64,000 nucleotides of DNA from Bacteroidota bacterium (GCA_003153315.1 PLYA01000077.1:2527-66526), one strand, 5' to 3'. Shown: positions 37,854-48,753, counted from the first letter of the stretch. The notes: generated by a model from the letters alone, not told the origin. Program-made: numbers and translations.

Positions 37854-40019
37854 ATGATGAAGAAAAGAATTACACTTGCCCTATTAGTTAGTTTTTTATT
37901 TAATATAGCCCTTAAAGCCGACGAAGGCATGTGGCTGCCCATGTTGCTTGGTCAGCAGGTGTACGATGATATGGTGAAGAAAGGCCTTAAGCTTAGCGCA
38001 GCACAGTTGTATGATATTAATAAACCCAGCATAAAAGATGCTATTGTGATTTTTGGCGGAGGTTGCACCGGCGAGATTGTAAGTAATGAAGGATTAGTTT
38101 TTACCAACCACCACTGCGGTTATGAGGCTATTGCCAAAGCAAGCTCGGTAGAGCATAACTATTTGAGGGATGGTTTTTGGAGCAAATCCAAAGCAGAAGA
38201 AATTCCAAGTGAAAACCTAAGCGTACAATTTTTAGTGCGTATAGAAGATTATACCGATAAAGTAAATGCACTTACCAAAGACCTATCAGAAGCTGATTAC
38301 TTAAAGAAACTACCCGACATCCTTACCGATTTAGGTAAAAAAGCAACCGAAGGCACAACCTACGAAGGGCGTGTAGCCTCTTTCTTTAAAGGCAACCAGT
38401 TCCTTTTGTTTGTTTATGAGCGTTATAAAGATGTACGTTTAGTAGGCGCACCTTCAGAAAGCGTGGGTAAGTTTGGTGGCGATACCGACAACTGGGAGTG
38501 GCCACGCCATACCGGCGATTTCTCGGTGTTTCGTGTGTATATGAGCAAAGATGGCAAAGCTGCAGATTACGCTAAAGATAACGTTCCGTTAAAACCTAAA
38601 TACTTTTTGCCCGTATCTATCAAAGGTGTTAAAGATGGAGATTTCAGTATGATATACGGTTACCCCGGTGGTACCAATCGTTACGAAACTTCTTTTGGTG
38701 TTAAATTAAAAGTAGAAGTAGAAAACCCTTCATTGGTTAATCTGCGCGATGTGCGTTTAAAATTAATGAAAGAACAAATGGTAAAAGATGCAGGCGTAAA
38801 ATTACAGTTGGCATCTTCTTATGCGCGCATAGCAAACTACTGGAAGTTTTTTGATGGAGAAAGCAAACAACTTATTAAGTATGATGTATACGGACAAAAG
38901 CAACAGGCCGAAGGAGATTTCCTTAACTGGGCTAAAGGCAAACCCGAATATGAAAATATTTTTCAGGATTACCGCAAAGCTTACGAAACGTGGACCCCAT
39001 ATTCTAAATGGCGTGTTTATTTAAATGAAGGTATACTGGGTTCTCCGCTTATTAAATTTGCTTCTGATATGGGCGCTTTAGATAAAGTACTTTGTAACAA
39101 AGATGCTAAACCCGAAGAGCTTGCCAAAGCCATTGAGTCGGCAAAAAAAGCACATGATATTTTTGCAAAAGATGAAAACGTAGCCTCTGATAAAAATATT
39201 TTATCGGCTGTAATTAATATGTTCTTTAATGATATCCCACAAGATCAAATGCCTAAAGGGTTTTATAATTGGTTAAAAAATAAATATGGCGATTTAAACA
39301 ACGTACATACGTTTGAAGCTTATTCGGCAGATGTGTTTGCAACAACCATAATGCTTGATGCAACTAAATGGAATAACTTTATTGCAAAACCTGATACGGC
39401 TACCTTACATAAAGATTTGGCTTTCTTTACCGCCAATGCTTTTCAGTCATACTACGCAGCAAACTTTGCAAAGGCCTTTACCGATTTCCAGACACAAACA
39501 GCCTGGTTGGGTAAAACCTATTTAAAAGGAGTAATAGCTATGAACGGAACTAAGAAAATGTATCCCGATGCTAACTTCACCATGCGTGTTAGTTATGGTG
39601 CCGTAAAACCTTATCACCCTCGTGATGGTCTTGATTTGGCAAGCGTTTGTACCATGAAAGGCGTATTAGAGAAATACAAACCCGGAGATTACGAATTTGA
39701 TCTTCCTAAGAACTTTGTAGACATTGCACGCAAAAAAGATTTTGGACCATACATAGATAAAACCCATAATGATTTGGTAGTTTCTTTCATCACCACCAAT
39801 GATATTACTGGGGGAAATTCCGGCTCGCCTGTATTGAACGGAAAAGGAGAATTAATAGGCTTGGCTTTTGATGGCAACTACGAAGCACTTAGCCATAAAA
39901 TAGCTTTTGACAAAGACCTTAACCGTACTATTTGTGTTGATGTACGTTATGTGTTGTTTGTTATTGATAAAGTGGGCGGCGCAAGCAACATCATTAAAGA
40001 GTTGAATATTTCTCAGTAG
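37854..40019 (+). CDS. S46 family peptidase (dipeptidyl-peptidase 7/11 type)
   Basis: DEGMWLPMLLGQ, IVSNEGLVFTNHHCGYEAI, GDTDNWEWPRHTGDFSVFRVY, TNDITGGNSGSPVLNGKGELIGLAFDGN. Confidence 0.95.
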   Translation: MMKKRITLALLVSFLFNIALKADEGMWLPMLLGQQVYDDMVKKGLKLSAAQLYDINKPSIKDAIVIFGGGCTGEIVSNEGLVFTNHHCGYEAIAKASSVEHNYLRDGFWSKSKAEEIPSENLSVQFLVRIEDYTDKVNALTKDLSEADYLKKLPDILTDLGKKATEGTTYEGRVASFFKGNQFLLFVYERYKDVRLVGAPSESVGKFGGDTDNWEWPRHTGDFSVFRVYMSKDGKAADYAKDNVPLKPKYFLPVSIKGVKDGDFSMIYGYPGGTNRYETSFGVKLKVEVENPSLVNLRDVRLKLMKEQMVKDAGVKLQLASSYARIANYWKFFDGESKQLIKYDVYGQKQQAEGDFLNWAKGKPEYENIFQDYRKAYETWTPYSKWRVYLNEGILGSPLIKFASDMGALDKVLCNKDAKPEELAKAIESAKKAHDIFAKDENVASDKNILSAVINMFFNDIPQDQMPKGFYNWLKNKYGDLNNVHTFEAYSADVFATTIMLDATKWNNFIAKPDTATLHKDLAFFTANAFQSYYAANFAKAFTDFQTQTAWLGKTYLKGVIAMNGTKKMYPDANFTMRVSYGAVKPYHPRDGLDLASVCTMKGVLEKYKPGDYEFDLPKNFVDIARKKDFGPYIDKTHNDLVVSFITTNDITGGNSGSPVLNGKGELIGLAFDGNYEALSHKIAFDKDLNRTICVDVRYVLFVIDKVGGASNIIKELNISQ

Positions 40020-40093
40020 GAGTTATAAGTTATGAATGATGAGTAATAAATTTATCATTCATAACATATAATTTATAGTTAGCATTTAAGATA

Positions 40094-43000
40094 CTACCCT
40101 ATTTTTATTCCGATAATAATTATATCATCTACCTGTTCTAAATTACCGCGCCAATGTTCAAATTCAGTTTCAAGCGCTTCTTTTTGAGTCTCCATCGGTT
40201 TGTTGTTATTCAATACTAAGAGTTGCTGCATTTGGCGGTATTTATATTTCTTGCCTTTATCGCCGCCAAACTGGTCGGCAAAACCATCGCTAAACATATA
40301 AATTACATCATCTTTCTCTATCTTAAATGTATGGTTGGTATATAATTTATTAACATCGTTATTGCCAATGTATATGTTATCTGCATCGTATTCAATTAAC
40401 TTATTATCGCGTACTAAATAGATAGAGTTAAATGCTCCGGCATATTCAACAGTATATGTATCAAAATTTAATTTACATATAGATAAATCCATTCCGTCTC
40501 TAATTTCAATACCATCCACCTTATTATGTAAAGATTGTTCTACCAGTTTATCTAACCTGTTTAAAATAGCAGCAGGTGTTTTATTCACATCTGCATTAAA
40601 GGCCGTATTTAATAAGTTGCTGGCCTCTATACTTAATAGCGCGCCCGGCACACCATGTCCGGTACAATCTACGGCAGCTATATAAATATTATTGCCATCC
40701 TGTTTAAGCCAATAAAAATCTCCGCTAACTATATCTTTTGGTTTAAATAAAATAAAGTAGTTGCGTAAATACTTTTTAAGGGTTTCTTCTTTAGGGAGTA
40801 TAGCATTTTGAATATATTTTGCATAACGAATCGAATCTGTGATATTTTTGTTTTTCTCGGCAAGCTCGGAGTTCTTCACAGCCAATTGTTCGGTGCGTTC
40901 TTTTACTTTATTTTCTAATAAGGCATTAGCAAGTTTTAAATTACGTGTTCTTACTCTATCAAAGACAAACACACTAAAAACAAGTACAAGAGCAATTAAC
41001 AAATAAAACAAAGCGGTTTGCCAAAAAGGTGGTTTTACTTTAAATTTGTATGAACTTGCCTCACTGCACACATCATTATTATTATAGGCTCTTACCTTAA
41101 ATGTATAATCACCTGCCGGTAAATTAGTATAAACAGCTTCTTGTAAAGCTTTGGCAGGTATCCAACCATGATCAAACCCTTCAAGCGTATATTCATATCT
41201 AATTTTATCCGGAGAAGTCAAGCTAACTCCTATAAATTTAAATGTGATATTGTTTTGTTTGTAGGTAAAAATATTATCCGCAGGAAAAGGCGCATCCTGC
41301 AATTGAATTTTAATACCTGTAACTTTTGTAATCGGAGCTAAGGTATTGGGTGTTTCTTCCTTAGGATTAAAACGAACGGCTCCCATAATGCTTCCAAACC
41401 AAAGGTTCCCCTTTCTATCAGTGCAGGCAGCATTGGGGTTGCATTCTACTCCATTAAAACCTTCATTCTTCCCGTAATGATAGAACTTATTTTGTTTTAC
41501 GTCAAATTTCTCTATACCCCTATTATCGCCAATCCATATATTATTATCATTATCAATGGTAATAGAAAAAGGAGATTCTGTTTTTAATCCTTGTTCTTTG
41601 TTATAATTAGTAAACGTTTTTCCGTTATACTTAAATAAACCACCGCCATAACAACCAAACCATAAGTTATGGGTTTTATCTTCATTAATACAAAGAATAA
41701 ATTTTTGTTTCAAGCCATCGTCTTCTGTATATTTTTTAAAGGTTGCGCCATCATATACACACAGATTTCCTCCTAAAGCGCCAATCCACAATAAACCTTT
41801 GCTATCTTTAAATATGCGGTAAATGTGGTTTCCACCCAATCCATCAGCTTCTGTAAAGTTTCTAAACTCATTTGTATTGGGGTTAAAACGGGTAGCACCC
41901 GCTTTTGTACCAAACCATAAGTCTCCTGTTTTATCCTCGGCAATGGTATAAACCATTTCGTTTGCCAAACCATCTTTTACCCCGTAATTTTTAAATTTAT
42001 CTGTGCCTTTGGGCAGCATGCATACACCGCTAAAAGCGGTACCAAACCACATATTACCTTTGCTATCCTGAAAAGAAGAAAGTATCACATTGGATGTCAG
42101 TCCTTGTTTTTCGTTGTATTGTGTAAGCTGGTGATTTTCTATTTTTCCATCTCTTTCATAACTGAAAGTCATTTTTGACAAGCCGTTATTAGTACCCATC
42201 CAAATATTATTTTCACTATCTGCAAATACACTCCAAACAATATTATTAGGTAGATTATCAGCTTCATCAAAGGTTTGCATAAAATCTCCGCGATATTGAT
42301 TAAGCCCCAAATCGGTTCCAATCCAAATACTATTTTCTCTGTCTTGATAAATGGCATTTACATTAAAATAATTTAATCCTTGTCGGGTGCTATATGTATT
42401 AAAAAACCCGTTTTTAATAGCATCCTCTGTGAACAAATTCTTTTTTGTGTTGAAAATTGAAGCCCCGCCGCCGATAGTTCCTACCCAAATAGTTTTTTTA
42501 TTGTCTTCGTAAATTGTTTTAATAAAAGTTGACTTTAATCCGGAAGATTCGTTGAATACAATTTGATTTTTTGTTAAATAAGATTTCCAATCTTTAATAT
42601 TACCTGATACAGAAACCATAGCAATTCCAGCATCAGCTGAACCAATTACCAAAACATTTGAAGAAGTATACTTGATGGCTGTAATATTTTTGCTAAACAA
42701 ACCATTTGTTTTTGTTATACGGGTATAAGAAGCAGGATTGGTAATTGAGTTAGTTAAGTTAACAACTGTAATACCTGAATCGGTTGCCATCCACATGTTT
42801 TTATTGGCATCAGAACATATATCATACACCGTATTACTGGAAAGCCCATCTTTGTTTGAAAGTGCAAACATTTTTTTACTTTCTGCATCAAAAATAAATA
42901 CGCCTGCACCTTCTGTAGCAATCCATAATTTACCAGTAAAATCTTGTATAATGGCACGTATGGTTTTTAGCTTGGTATATTCTTCCAGATTAAGGTTTTC

Positions 43001-43327
43001 TAATTGCTGTGTACTTACATTAAAACGAGTAACTCCTCCTGCCCAATGCCCGAACCAAATATTTCCATCTTTATCTTTAAATGAACAGGTTATCCAATCC
43101 TCTGCCAAGTTGGTAGCTTTTGTATAGGATACCCATTCCGTACCATTGTATTTAGAAAGCCCTGCAATAGTTCCCACAAACAGGTTCCCATCATTATCCT
43201 GTGTAATGCTTTGTATTTGATTTTGAACCAAACCTTGGTCCATACCATAATTAATAAAGCTGGTGGTTTGTGCATTTACTAAAATGCTAAGAAAAACCAT
43301 CCATATTATAAATATTTTCCCATTCAT
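40094..43327 (-). CDS. Two-component-regulator propeller + Y_Y_Y domain + TM + SpoIIE/PP2C phosphatase
   Basis: Repeated WFGTxxGxxR/KF and IWIGTxxGLxxY blades; GLVQNQIQSITQD start; VRAYNNNDVCSEASSYKFKVKPPFW; C-terminal IVSGDFYWLKQDG...AVDCTGHGVPGALLSI...FSDGFADQFGG. Confidence 0.9.
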   Translation of the reverse strand: MNGKIFIIWMVFLSILVNAQTTSFINYGMDQGLVQNQIQSITQDNDGNLFVGTIAGLSKYNGTEWVSYTKATNLAEDWITCSFKDKDGNIWFGHWAGGVTRFNVSTQQLENLNLEEYTKLKTIRAIIQDFTGKLWIATEGAGVFIFDAESKKMFALSNKDGLSSNTVYDICSDANKNMWMATDSGITVVNLTNSITNPASYTRITKTNGLFSKNITAIKYTSSNVLVIGSADAGIAMVSVSGNIKDWKSYLTKNQIVFNESSGLKSTFIKTIYEDNKKTIWVGTIGGGASIFNTKKNLFTEDAIKNGFFNTYSTRQGLNYFNVNAIYQDRENSIWIGTDLGLNQYRGDFMQTFDEADNLPNNIVWSVFADSENNIWMGTNNGLSKMTFSYERDGKIENHQLTQYNEKQGLTSNVILSSFQDSKGNMWFGTAFSGVCMLPKGTDKFKNYGVKDGLANEMVYTIAEDKTGDLWFGTKAGATRFNPNTNEFRNFTEADGLGGNHIYRIFKDSKGLLWIGALGGNLCVYDGATFKKYTEDDGLKQKFILCINEDKTHNLWFGCYGGGLFKYNGKTFTNYNKEQGLKTESPFSITIDNDNNIWIGDNRGIEKFDVKQNKFYHYGKNEGFNGVECNPNAACTDRKGNLWFGSIMGAVRFNPKEETPNTLAPITKVTGIKIQLQDAPFPADNIFTYKQNNITFKFIGVSLTSPDKIRYEYTLEGFDHGWIPAKALQEAVYTNLPAGDYTFKVRAYNNNDVCSEASSYKFKVKPPFWQTALFYLLIALVLVFSVFVFDRVRTRNLKLANALLENKVKERTEQLAVKNSELAEKNKNITDSIRYAKYIQNAILPKEETLKKYLRNYFILFKPKDIVSGDFYWLKQDGNNIYIAAVDCTGHGVPGALLSIEASNLLNTAFNADVNKTPAAILNRLDKLVEQSLHNKVDGIEIRDGMDLSICKLNFDTYTVEYAGAFNSIYLVRDNKLIEYDADNIYIGNNDVNKLYTNHTFKIEKDDVIYMFSDGFADQFGGDKGKKYKYRQMQQLLVLNNNKPMETQKEALETEFEHWRGNLEQVDDIIIIGIKIG

Positions 43328-43328
43328 A

Positions 43329-44651
43329 TTACTGTATGTTATATTGCGCTAATTCTTTTAAATAATTCTGTTCTTCAATTTCTTTATCATTTTTATAATA
43401 GTAGTTTAAACCCCATGTAAAACTTTCTCTTCGATATGTAATTTTATTAATTCCGTTAGAAATATTGTATGTGAAAGTGGTTTTGAAAGTCCCTTTTTCT
43501 ATATCAGAGCTAATACCTATAATGCCTGCGGGTTTATAATTTTTTACTTCCGGGAATTTTTTAATCAAAGAATACCTGATGTCTCTTTCATTAAAGGCAG
43601 TTTGTCTTATAAGTGTAAGCATTTCTTTGTTTTTAATACCGCTATTTAAAACCGCTTGTTTATTACGAGTTTTAGAGTCAAACATGACCTGTTCACTTTT
43701 AGCTTTTACTTCAGCTTCTTTTTTTAGTGTTTCTATTACTTCGGTAACTTGAGCTTTATTTTTCTCTTTTTTAAACTGGGATTCCTTTTCTGTACGCTCA
43801 TTTGTAGCTACAATTTTAAGTAAGTCACTCTCATAGGTAGCTCGTATGGCTTTATTTTGTTTTTCCTTTATATTTCGTTTTTCTTTATCAATAGTTAGCT
43901 GAACTTCTTCTGATGCCATAGATTGTTTTGATTCAGTTTCTTGTGAGGCAATTTGATTCCTTGAATCATTCTTGTTTTTATCGGGGCGAGCTTTTTCATC
44001 AGCCAGTTTTTTTATGCGATCGGCTTCTTCCTGTGCATGTCTTTGTGCATCAGCTAACTGTTGTTGCCTTTCTTTCTCTTCGGCATCTCGTTTTCTTTGT
44101 TCGGCTTCCAGTTTCAGTTTAGCATCCAGTTCTTTCTTTTCTTTTTCGGCAGCAAGCTGCATATCTCGTTTTTTTATCTCTTCCGGGTCTACATATAACT
44201 TCTCTAAAAAATCCTGCCCATAAGTTTCATCATCTCTAAAGGTCTTCTTACCATCGTAATTTATTTTTGAAAAAGGGTTTTTAAAACTACCATAATTGAT
44301 GCTTGGATTGTTATATTCAAAAAAAGGTACTTCTCCGTCATAAATAGGAAAAATACTTTTATCGGCAGGACATTTGGATGCGTATATCATCAGGTACATA
44401 TCAGCTGACCCTGGATAAGAATAAGTAACTTTGTAATCTACGCCAAAATCTAAGAAAAACTGATATTTGCCATTTTTACTGGTAGTTAGCTCTGTAACTT
44501 TTACACTTCCTTTATATACGGCTATATTTGCCCCTTTAAGCGGTTGGTGATTTTTAATGCAACGCCCGTCAAACTCCAAATAACCTTTCTCTTGCGAGAA
44601 TATACTCAGGCTAAAGAAAAGGAAACATAGAAGACAGGTAAATTTCTGCAT
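43329..44651 (-). CDS. Hypothetical secreted protein with long charged coiled coil
   Basis: Signal peptide, carboxypeptidase-regulatory-like N-domain (FDGRCIKNHQPLKGANIAVYKGS), then K/E/R/Q-rich helix. Confidence 0.65.
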   Translation of the reverse strand: MQKFTCLLCFLFFSLSIFSQEKGYLEFDGRCIKNHQPLKGANIAVYKGSVKVTELTTSKNGKYQFFLDFGVDYKVTYSYPGSADMYLMIYASKCPADKSIFPIYDGEVPFFEYNNPSINYGSFKNPFSKINYDGKKTFRDDETYGQDFLEKLYVDPEEIKKRDMQLAAEKEKKELDAKLKLEAEQRKRDAEEKERQQQLADAQRHAQEEADRIKKLADEKARPDKNKNDSRNQIASQETESKQSMASEEVQLTIDKEKRNIKEKQNKAIRATYESDLLKIVATNERTEKESQFKKEKNKAQVTEVIETLKKEAEVKAKSEQVMFDSKTRNKQAVLNSGIKNKEMLTLIRQTAFNERDIRYSLIKKFPEVKNYKPAGIIGISSDIEKGTFKTTFTYNISNGINKITYRRESFTWGLNYYYKNDKEIEEQNYLKELAQYNIQ

Positions 44652-44703
44652 AATAAAAACCGACTGAAATTAAGTAATAAAAGCGAGTGGCGCAAAAGCA
44701 ACA

Positions 44704-45447
44704 TTAAACGTTTTTAAGAGCTTCTAAAAACTCATCTTTCTTGCGGCGGGCAACTTCTATCTTTGTTTCATCTCTCATAATGGCAAATCCTTCCTTTTCA
44801 TAACGCGCCACATATTTTACATTAACCAAATGGTGGCGGTGGATACGTACAAATTCCTTTTCAGACAATAACTCTTCATAATGTTTTAGTCCGTAGGCAA
44901 CCAAAAATCTTTTACTATTGGCCATAAAAAACATGGTATAACTTCCCTCTGCCTCGCATCGTATGATATCTTTGGTATATACCATTTCATAAGCCGTTCC
45001 GGTGGGCAGGGTTATTTTTTGGTAGCTATTGCTGCTTTCTCTTAAATTATCTAACAGTTGGGTTAAGTTTTCCACAGTATTCAGGTTGCTTTTTTTCTGA
45101 ACAAGTTTATTTACCGCTTCCTTTAGTTCTTCAACATCAATAGGTTTTAAAAGATAATCTAATGCAGAGTATTTTATGGCTTTAATAGCATGTTTATCTG
45201 TAGCTGTAGTAAAAATAACATCAAAAGTAATGGGTGATAATTTCTCTAACAAATCAAAGCCCGTACCATCAGGCATAGTAATATCCAAAAAAACAATATC
45301 GGGCTTATGGGTTTGAATTTCTTCTAAGGCCTTTTTTACATTAGCAGCAGTGGCTACCACTTCAATATCTTTGCAGTACTTATGTATTAAAGAGTTTAGT
45401 AACTGGCGACTTTTTGTTTCATCTTCAACAAGTATAGCTGTAATCAT
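44704..45447 (-). CDS. LytTR-family response regulator
   Basis: Receiver VEDETKSRQLL...IVFLDITMPDGTGFDLLE...SALDYLLKPI; LytTR IRCEAEGSYTMFF...FVRIHRHHLVNVKYVARYE. Confidence 0.95.
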   Translation of the reverse strand: MITAILVEDETKSRQLLNSLIHKYCKDIEVVATAANVKKALEEIQTHKPDIVFLDITMPDGTGFDLLEKLSPITFDVIFTTATDKHAIKAIKYSALDYLLKPIDVEELKEAVNKLVQKKSNLNTVENLTQLLDNLRESSNSYQKITLPTGTAYEMVYTKDIIRCEAEGSYTMFFMANSKRFLVAYGLKHYEELLSEKEFVRIHRHHLVNVKYVARYEKEGFAIMRDETKIEVARRKKDEFLEALKNV

Positions 45448-45546
45448 ATGTAGTAAATTTAAGGCTCAAAGTACAAAATAATAACATAATGTTTTTTTGA
45501 ACTAATAAAAAATAAGAACTATTTTCGCAGTCCAATTTTAATGAAT

Positions 45547-45630
45547 GCCCGGATGGCGGAATTGGTAGACGCGCTGGTCTCAAACACCAGTATCTTCACG
45601 GATATGTCGGTTCGACCCCGACTTCGGGTA
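45547..45630 (+). tRNA. tRNA-Leu (anticodon CAA)
   Basis: Acceptor GCCCGGA/TTCGGGT with two G-U wobbles, anticodon stem-loop CTGGT-CTCAAAC-ACCAG, variable arm, T arm GTCGG-TTCGACC-CCGAC. Confidence 0.93.
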
Positions 45631-45702
45631 CAATAATTAAGAAGCTATCAGAAATGATGGCTTTTTTTTTCAGTATCTTTAAGACTTTAATTTTATCATT
45701 AA

Positions 45703-46038
45703 ATGGAAAGTATCAGGCAAAGTAAAGTAGGTAAGTTAATTCAGAAAGAACTTGCCGAAATATTCAGAAGTGAAGCAAAGAACCTATTTGGTGGAGCTTT
45801 TATTACGGTTACCGTGGTGCGTCTTACGCCCGATATGGGCTTGGCAAAGGTTTATCTTAGCATCATGGATAAGAATAAAGAAAATATATTAAAGAACGTT
45901 ACCCTGCATGTAAAAGAAATCCGCAAGCGTTTGGGCAATATGGTTGGTAAACAATTACGGATTACTCCAGACCTCGTTTTTTATATCGATGATTCGCTGG
46001 ATTATGCCATGAAAATAGAAGAACTTCTTAAAAAATAA
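45703..46038 (+). CDS. rbfA: Ribosome-binding factor A
   Basis: ESIRQSKVGKLIQKELAEIF...MGLAKVYLSIM...LRITPDLVFYIDDSLDYAMKIEELL. Confidence 0.93.
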   Translation: MESIRQSKVGKLIQKELAEIFRSEAKNLFGGAFITVTVVRLTPDMGLAKVYLSIMDKNKENILKNVTLHVKEIRKRLGNMVGKQLRITPDLVFYIDDSLDYAMKIEELLKK

Positions 46039-46098
46039 TTCTTGACCCGAGCCTTTGGCGAACACCATGATACCATACTATACTAAAAGAAAGCGATC

Positions 46099-47322
46099 AT
46101 GAACGTTGCTCTTTATATAGCACGGAGGTATTTTGTTGCAAAAAAATCTACCAATGCCATAACCATTATCAGTTGGATTTCAGTATTGGCCATTGCCGTT
46201 GGAACAAGTGCTTTAATTATCATCCTTTCTGGGATGAATGGTTTAACCGGATTGGTGCAAACACTTTACAACTCTTTCAATCCTGATATTAAAATTACTG
46301 CTGTTAGCGGAAAAGTATTTACGGCCGATGATAAATATATTACGCAACTAAAAAGTATAAACGGTGTAGCTTATATAAGCAGAACCCTGGATGATAACAT
46401 GTTGCTTAAATATAACGACCAGTTACAAATTACGCATATAAAAGGTGTAGATGAGAATTTTACTGCCGTTACCCGTTTTGACACCTTGATTGCAGAAGGA
46501 AATTTTATTTCTGAACAAGCCAAACAACACGATTTGGTTTTAGGCAAAGGTGTGGCTTTCCGTTTAGGTGTTGGGTTGCATACTAACTTTACGCCTGTTT
46601 GTGTGTTTTGCCCTAAACGTGGAAACAATTCAGGCATAAATCCCGAGGATGCTTTTAATGAAGAGAAATGTTACCCATCAGGTTTCTTTACCATTAATGA
46701 TGATTTTGATTTTACCTATGGCTTAATTTCATACGAAGTTGCGCGAGATTTACTGCAATACCCTGTCAATAGCGTTAGCGCTTTGGAAATTGCTTTAAAA
46801 CCTAATGCCGATGCAGATGTAATTAAAAAAGAAATTCAAAAAGCTACCGGAGATAAGTTTATTATAAAGAATAAGTATGAGCAGAATGATGTGCTTTTTA
46901 AAACCCTTAAAACAGAAAAACTCTGGACATTTATTATTCTTGCCTTCGTACTGCTTATTGCCACTTTTAATATTATTGGTGCGCTAACCATGCTTATCAT
47001 CGAAAAGAAGAAAGATGTAAAAACCCTTTCTGCCATGGGTGCTGATGTTAACCTAATCCGTAAAATATTTATGACGGAAGGATTAATGATAATTTTTATC
47101 GGTTCTTTTATAGGTATTTTATTAGGATATGTTTTATGCTTACTACAACAACATTATGGATTTGTAACTTTTGAAGAAGGTTACATTGTAGATGCTTATC
47201 CAATTGATGTGCGCTTTAGTGATTTTGTTTTAATTATGGCTACGGTGCTTGGTGCAGGTTTTATTGCTGCTATTTATCCGGTAAGGGTATTTACCAAGCA
47301 AAATCTTTTATTGCAGGATTAA
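46099..47322 (+). CDS. FtsX-like ABC transporter permease (LolC/E type)
   Basis: ARRYFVAKKSTNAITIISWISVLAIAVGTSALIIILSGMNG; C-terminal IIEKKKDVKTLSAMGA and YPVRVFTKQNLL. Confidence 0.9.
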   Translation: MNVALYIARRYFVAKKSTNAITIISWISVLAIAVGTSALIIILSGMNGLTGLVQTLYNSFNPDIKITAVSGKVFTADDKYITQLKSINGVAYISRTLDDNMLLKYNDQLQITHIKGVDENFTAVTRFDTLIAEGNFISEQAKQHDLVLGKGVAFRLGVGLHTNFTPVCVFCPKRGNNSGINPEDAFNEEKCYPSGFFTINDDFDFTYGLISYEVARDLLQYPVNSVSALEIALKPNADADVIKKEIQKATGDKFIIKNKYEQNDVLFKTLKTEKLWTFIILAFVLLIATFNIIGALTMLIIEKKKDVKTLSAMGADVNLIRKIFMTEGLMIIFIGSFIGILLGYVLCLLQQHYGFVTFEEGYIVDAYPIDVRFSDFVLIMATVLGAGFIAAIYPVRVFTKQNLLLQD

Positions 47323-47326
47323 TTAT

Positions 47327-47812
47327 TTACCCTAATTTTTCTTTTACCTCTTCTACAATCTTCAGTACTGCCGGACATACTAAGGTGTTTTTGTAGGTTA
47401 AATCTAAAATCTGGTGCATGTTCTTTCGATTAGTATGAGGATATTCTCTGCAGGCAGTAGGGCGGTCTTCATATACGCTGCAATAATTATCGGCTCCTAA
47501 AAACGGACAAGGGGCTTGTTTCAGCACGTAATCTTTATCCTCGTCTATCTTTAAATATTTCTCTATAAATTCAAATGGTTTCATGCGCAGGCGTTTAGCC
47601 ACTCGTTCAATATCTTTCTGGTAAAAAATGGGGCTGGTGGTTTTACAGCAGTTAGCACAAGTAAGGCAATCTATCTGCTCGAAAACTTCTTCATGCGCAG
47701 CATGAAAAACATCATCCAAATTACGGATTTTCTTTTGCTTAATCTTTTTAAGGAAAGCTTTGTTGGAAGCACTTTGTGATTTAGATTTTTCGGAGAACGA
47801 CTCTAAATCCAT
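47327..47812 (-). CDS. YkgJ-family cysteine cluster protein
   Basis: CLTCANCCKTTSPIF...CPFLGADNYCSVYEDRPTACREYPH. Confidence 0.85.
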   Translation of the reverse strand: MDLESFSEKSKSQSASNKAFLKKIKQKKIRNLDDVFHAAHEEVFEQIDCLTCANCCKTTSPIFYQKDIERVAKRLRMKPFEFIEKYLKIDEDKDYVLKQAPCPFLGADNYCSVYEDRPTACREYPHTNRKNMHQILDLTYKNTLVCPAVLKIVEEVKEKLG

Positions 47813-48108
47813 TATTTTTTCACGATAACAAACACATCTTCGTTATCCCTTTTCATCAGATATGTTTCGCGGGCAAACTTTTCCAGACTTTTCTGGTTAG
47901 TATTTAACTCTTCAATAGCCTGATTATTGGACTTAATTTCATGTAAATAATAGTCCCGCTCTTTCTCCAATTTTAAAACCTGCTGCTTTAAATCGTATTG
48001 CGTAAAAATATCATTCCTGTCAAAAAAGGTAAGCCATACCGCTAAACCCACAACGGTAATAAGGTATTTGTTGGTTATAACTTTAATTATTTTCTTGAAG
48101 AGAATCAT
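47812..48108 (-). CDS. Septum formation initiator family protein (FtsB/DivIC-like)
   Basis: Short TM plus coiled coil, ending EKFARETYLMKRDNEDVFVI. Confidence 0.85.
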   Translation of the reverse strand: MILFKKIIKVITNKYLITVVGLAVWLTFFDRNDIFTQYDLKQQVLKLEKERDYYLHEIKSNNQAIEELNTNQKSLEKFARETYLMKRDNEDVFVIVKK

Positions 48109-48177
48109 ATACTACAAAGATATATTTTAAAGAGTCCTTTTATTAAATCAAATCATTTCTTTATTAAAAGGCCTTTG

Positions 48178-48747
48178 TTAAAAAACCTTCTTCAACCTGA
48201 CTTCTGTATTTTGATAGGTGGCCAAGCTTTCAATATCGGCATCTATCTTTTTTATCCAGGTATGCTGCTCATCGTGTGCCATAGAGTAATCAGTGTCTTC
48301 ATCATATTTATCCTGAAAGGCATCCATTTCCTTATCAATAATGGTATACAAAGAATCAAGTTTTTGTTCCGCATCATTCTTATCCTTCACTTTTATCTCA
48401 TTCAATTGCTTTCTAAGCTTTCTGGCATAAAGTTCTACAATATCAAAATGCCTTTGTTCATGAGCTAATAATGCATCATCAATATAACTGTTTTTCCATG
48501 AATCTTTAGGATAAAATACTGCTTTTACACTTGCTACGATATTTTTATCCGCATTTATATAAATAGTTCTATACATGCTATAAACGGTAGAGGCTGCGGC
48601 AAAACGTTTTTGTTTTTTGCCTTTGTAATCATCCCAGGTAAGGCGACGACCTTTTTGCCAGAACATTTTTTCTTCATTTCCATCGTCTTGTGTGAAAGAT
48701 GTGTTGGAGCAACTAACCAATAAAAGCAAGGCAATATAAAGGCGCAT
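48178..48747 (-). CDS. DUF922-like secreted protein
   Basis: LTWDDYKG and LLAHEQRHFDIVELYARKLR. Confidence 0.7.
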   Translation of the reverse strand: MRLYIALLLLVSCSNTSFTQDDGNEEKMFWQKGRRLTWDDYKGKKQKRFAAASTVYSMYRTIYINADKNIVASVKAVFYPKDSWKNSYIDDALLAHEQRHFDIVELYARKLRKQLNEIKVKDKNDAEQKLDSLYTIIDKEMDAFQDKYDEDTDYSMAHDEQHTWIKKIDADIESLATYQNTEVRLKKVF

Positions 48748-48753
48748 TTTATT

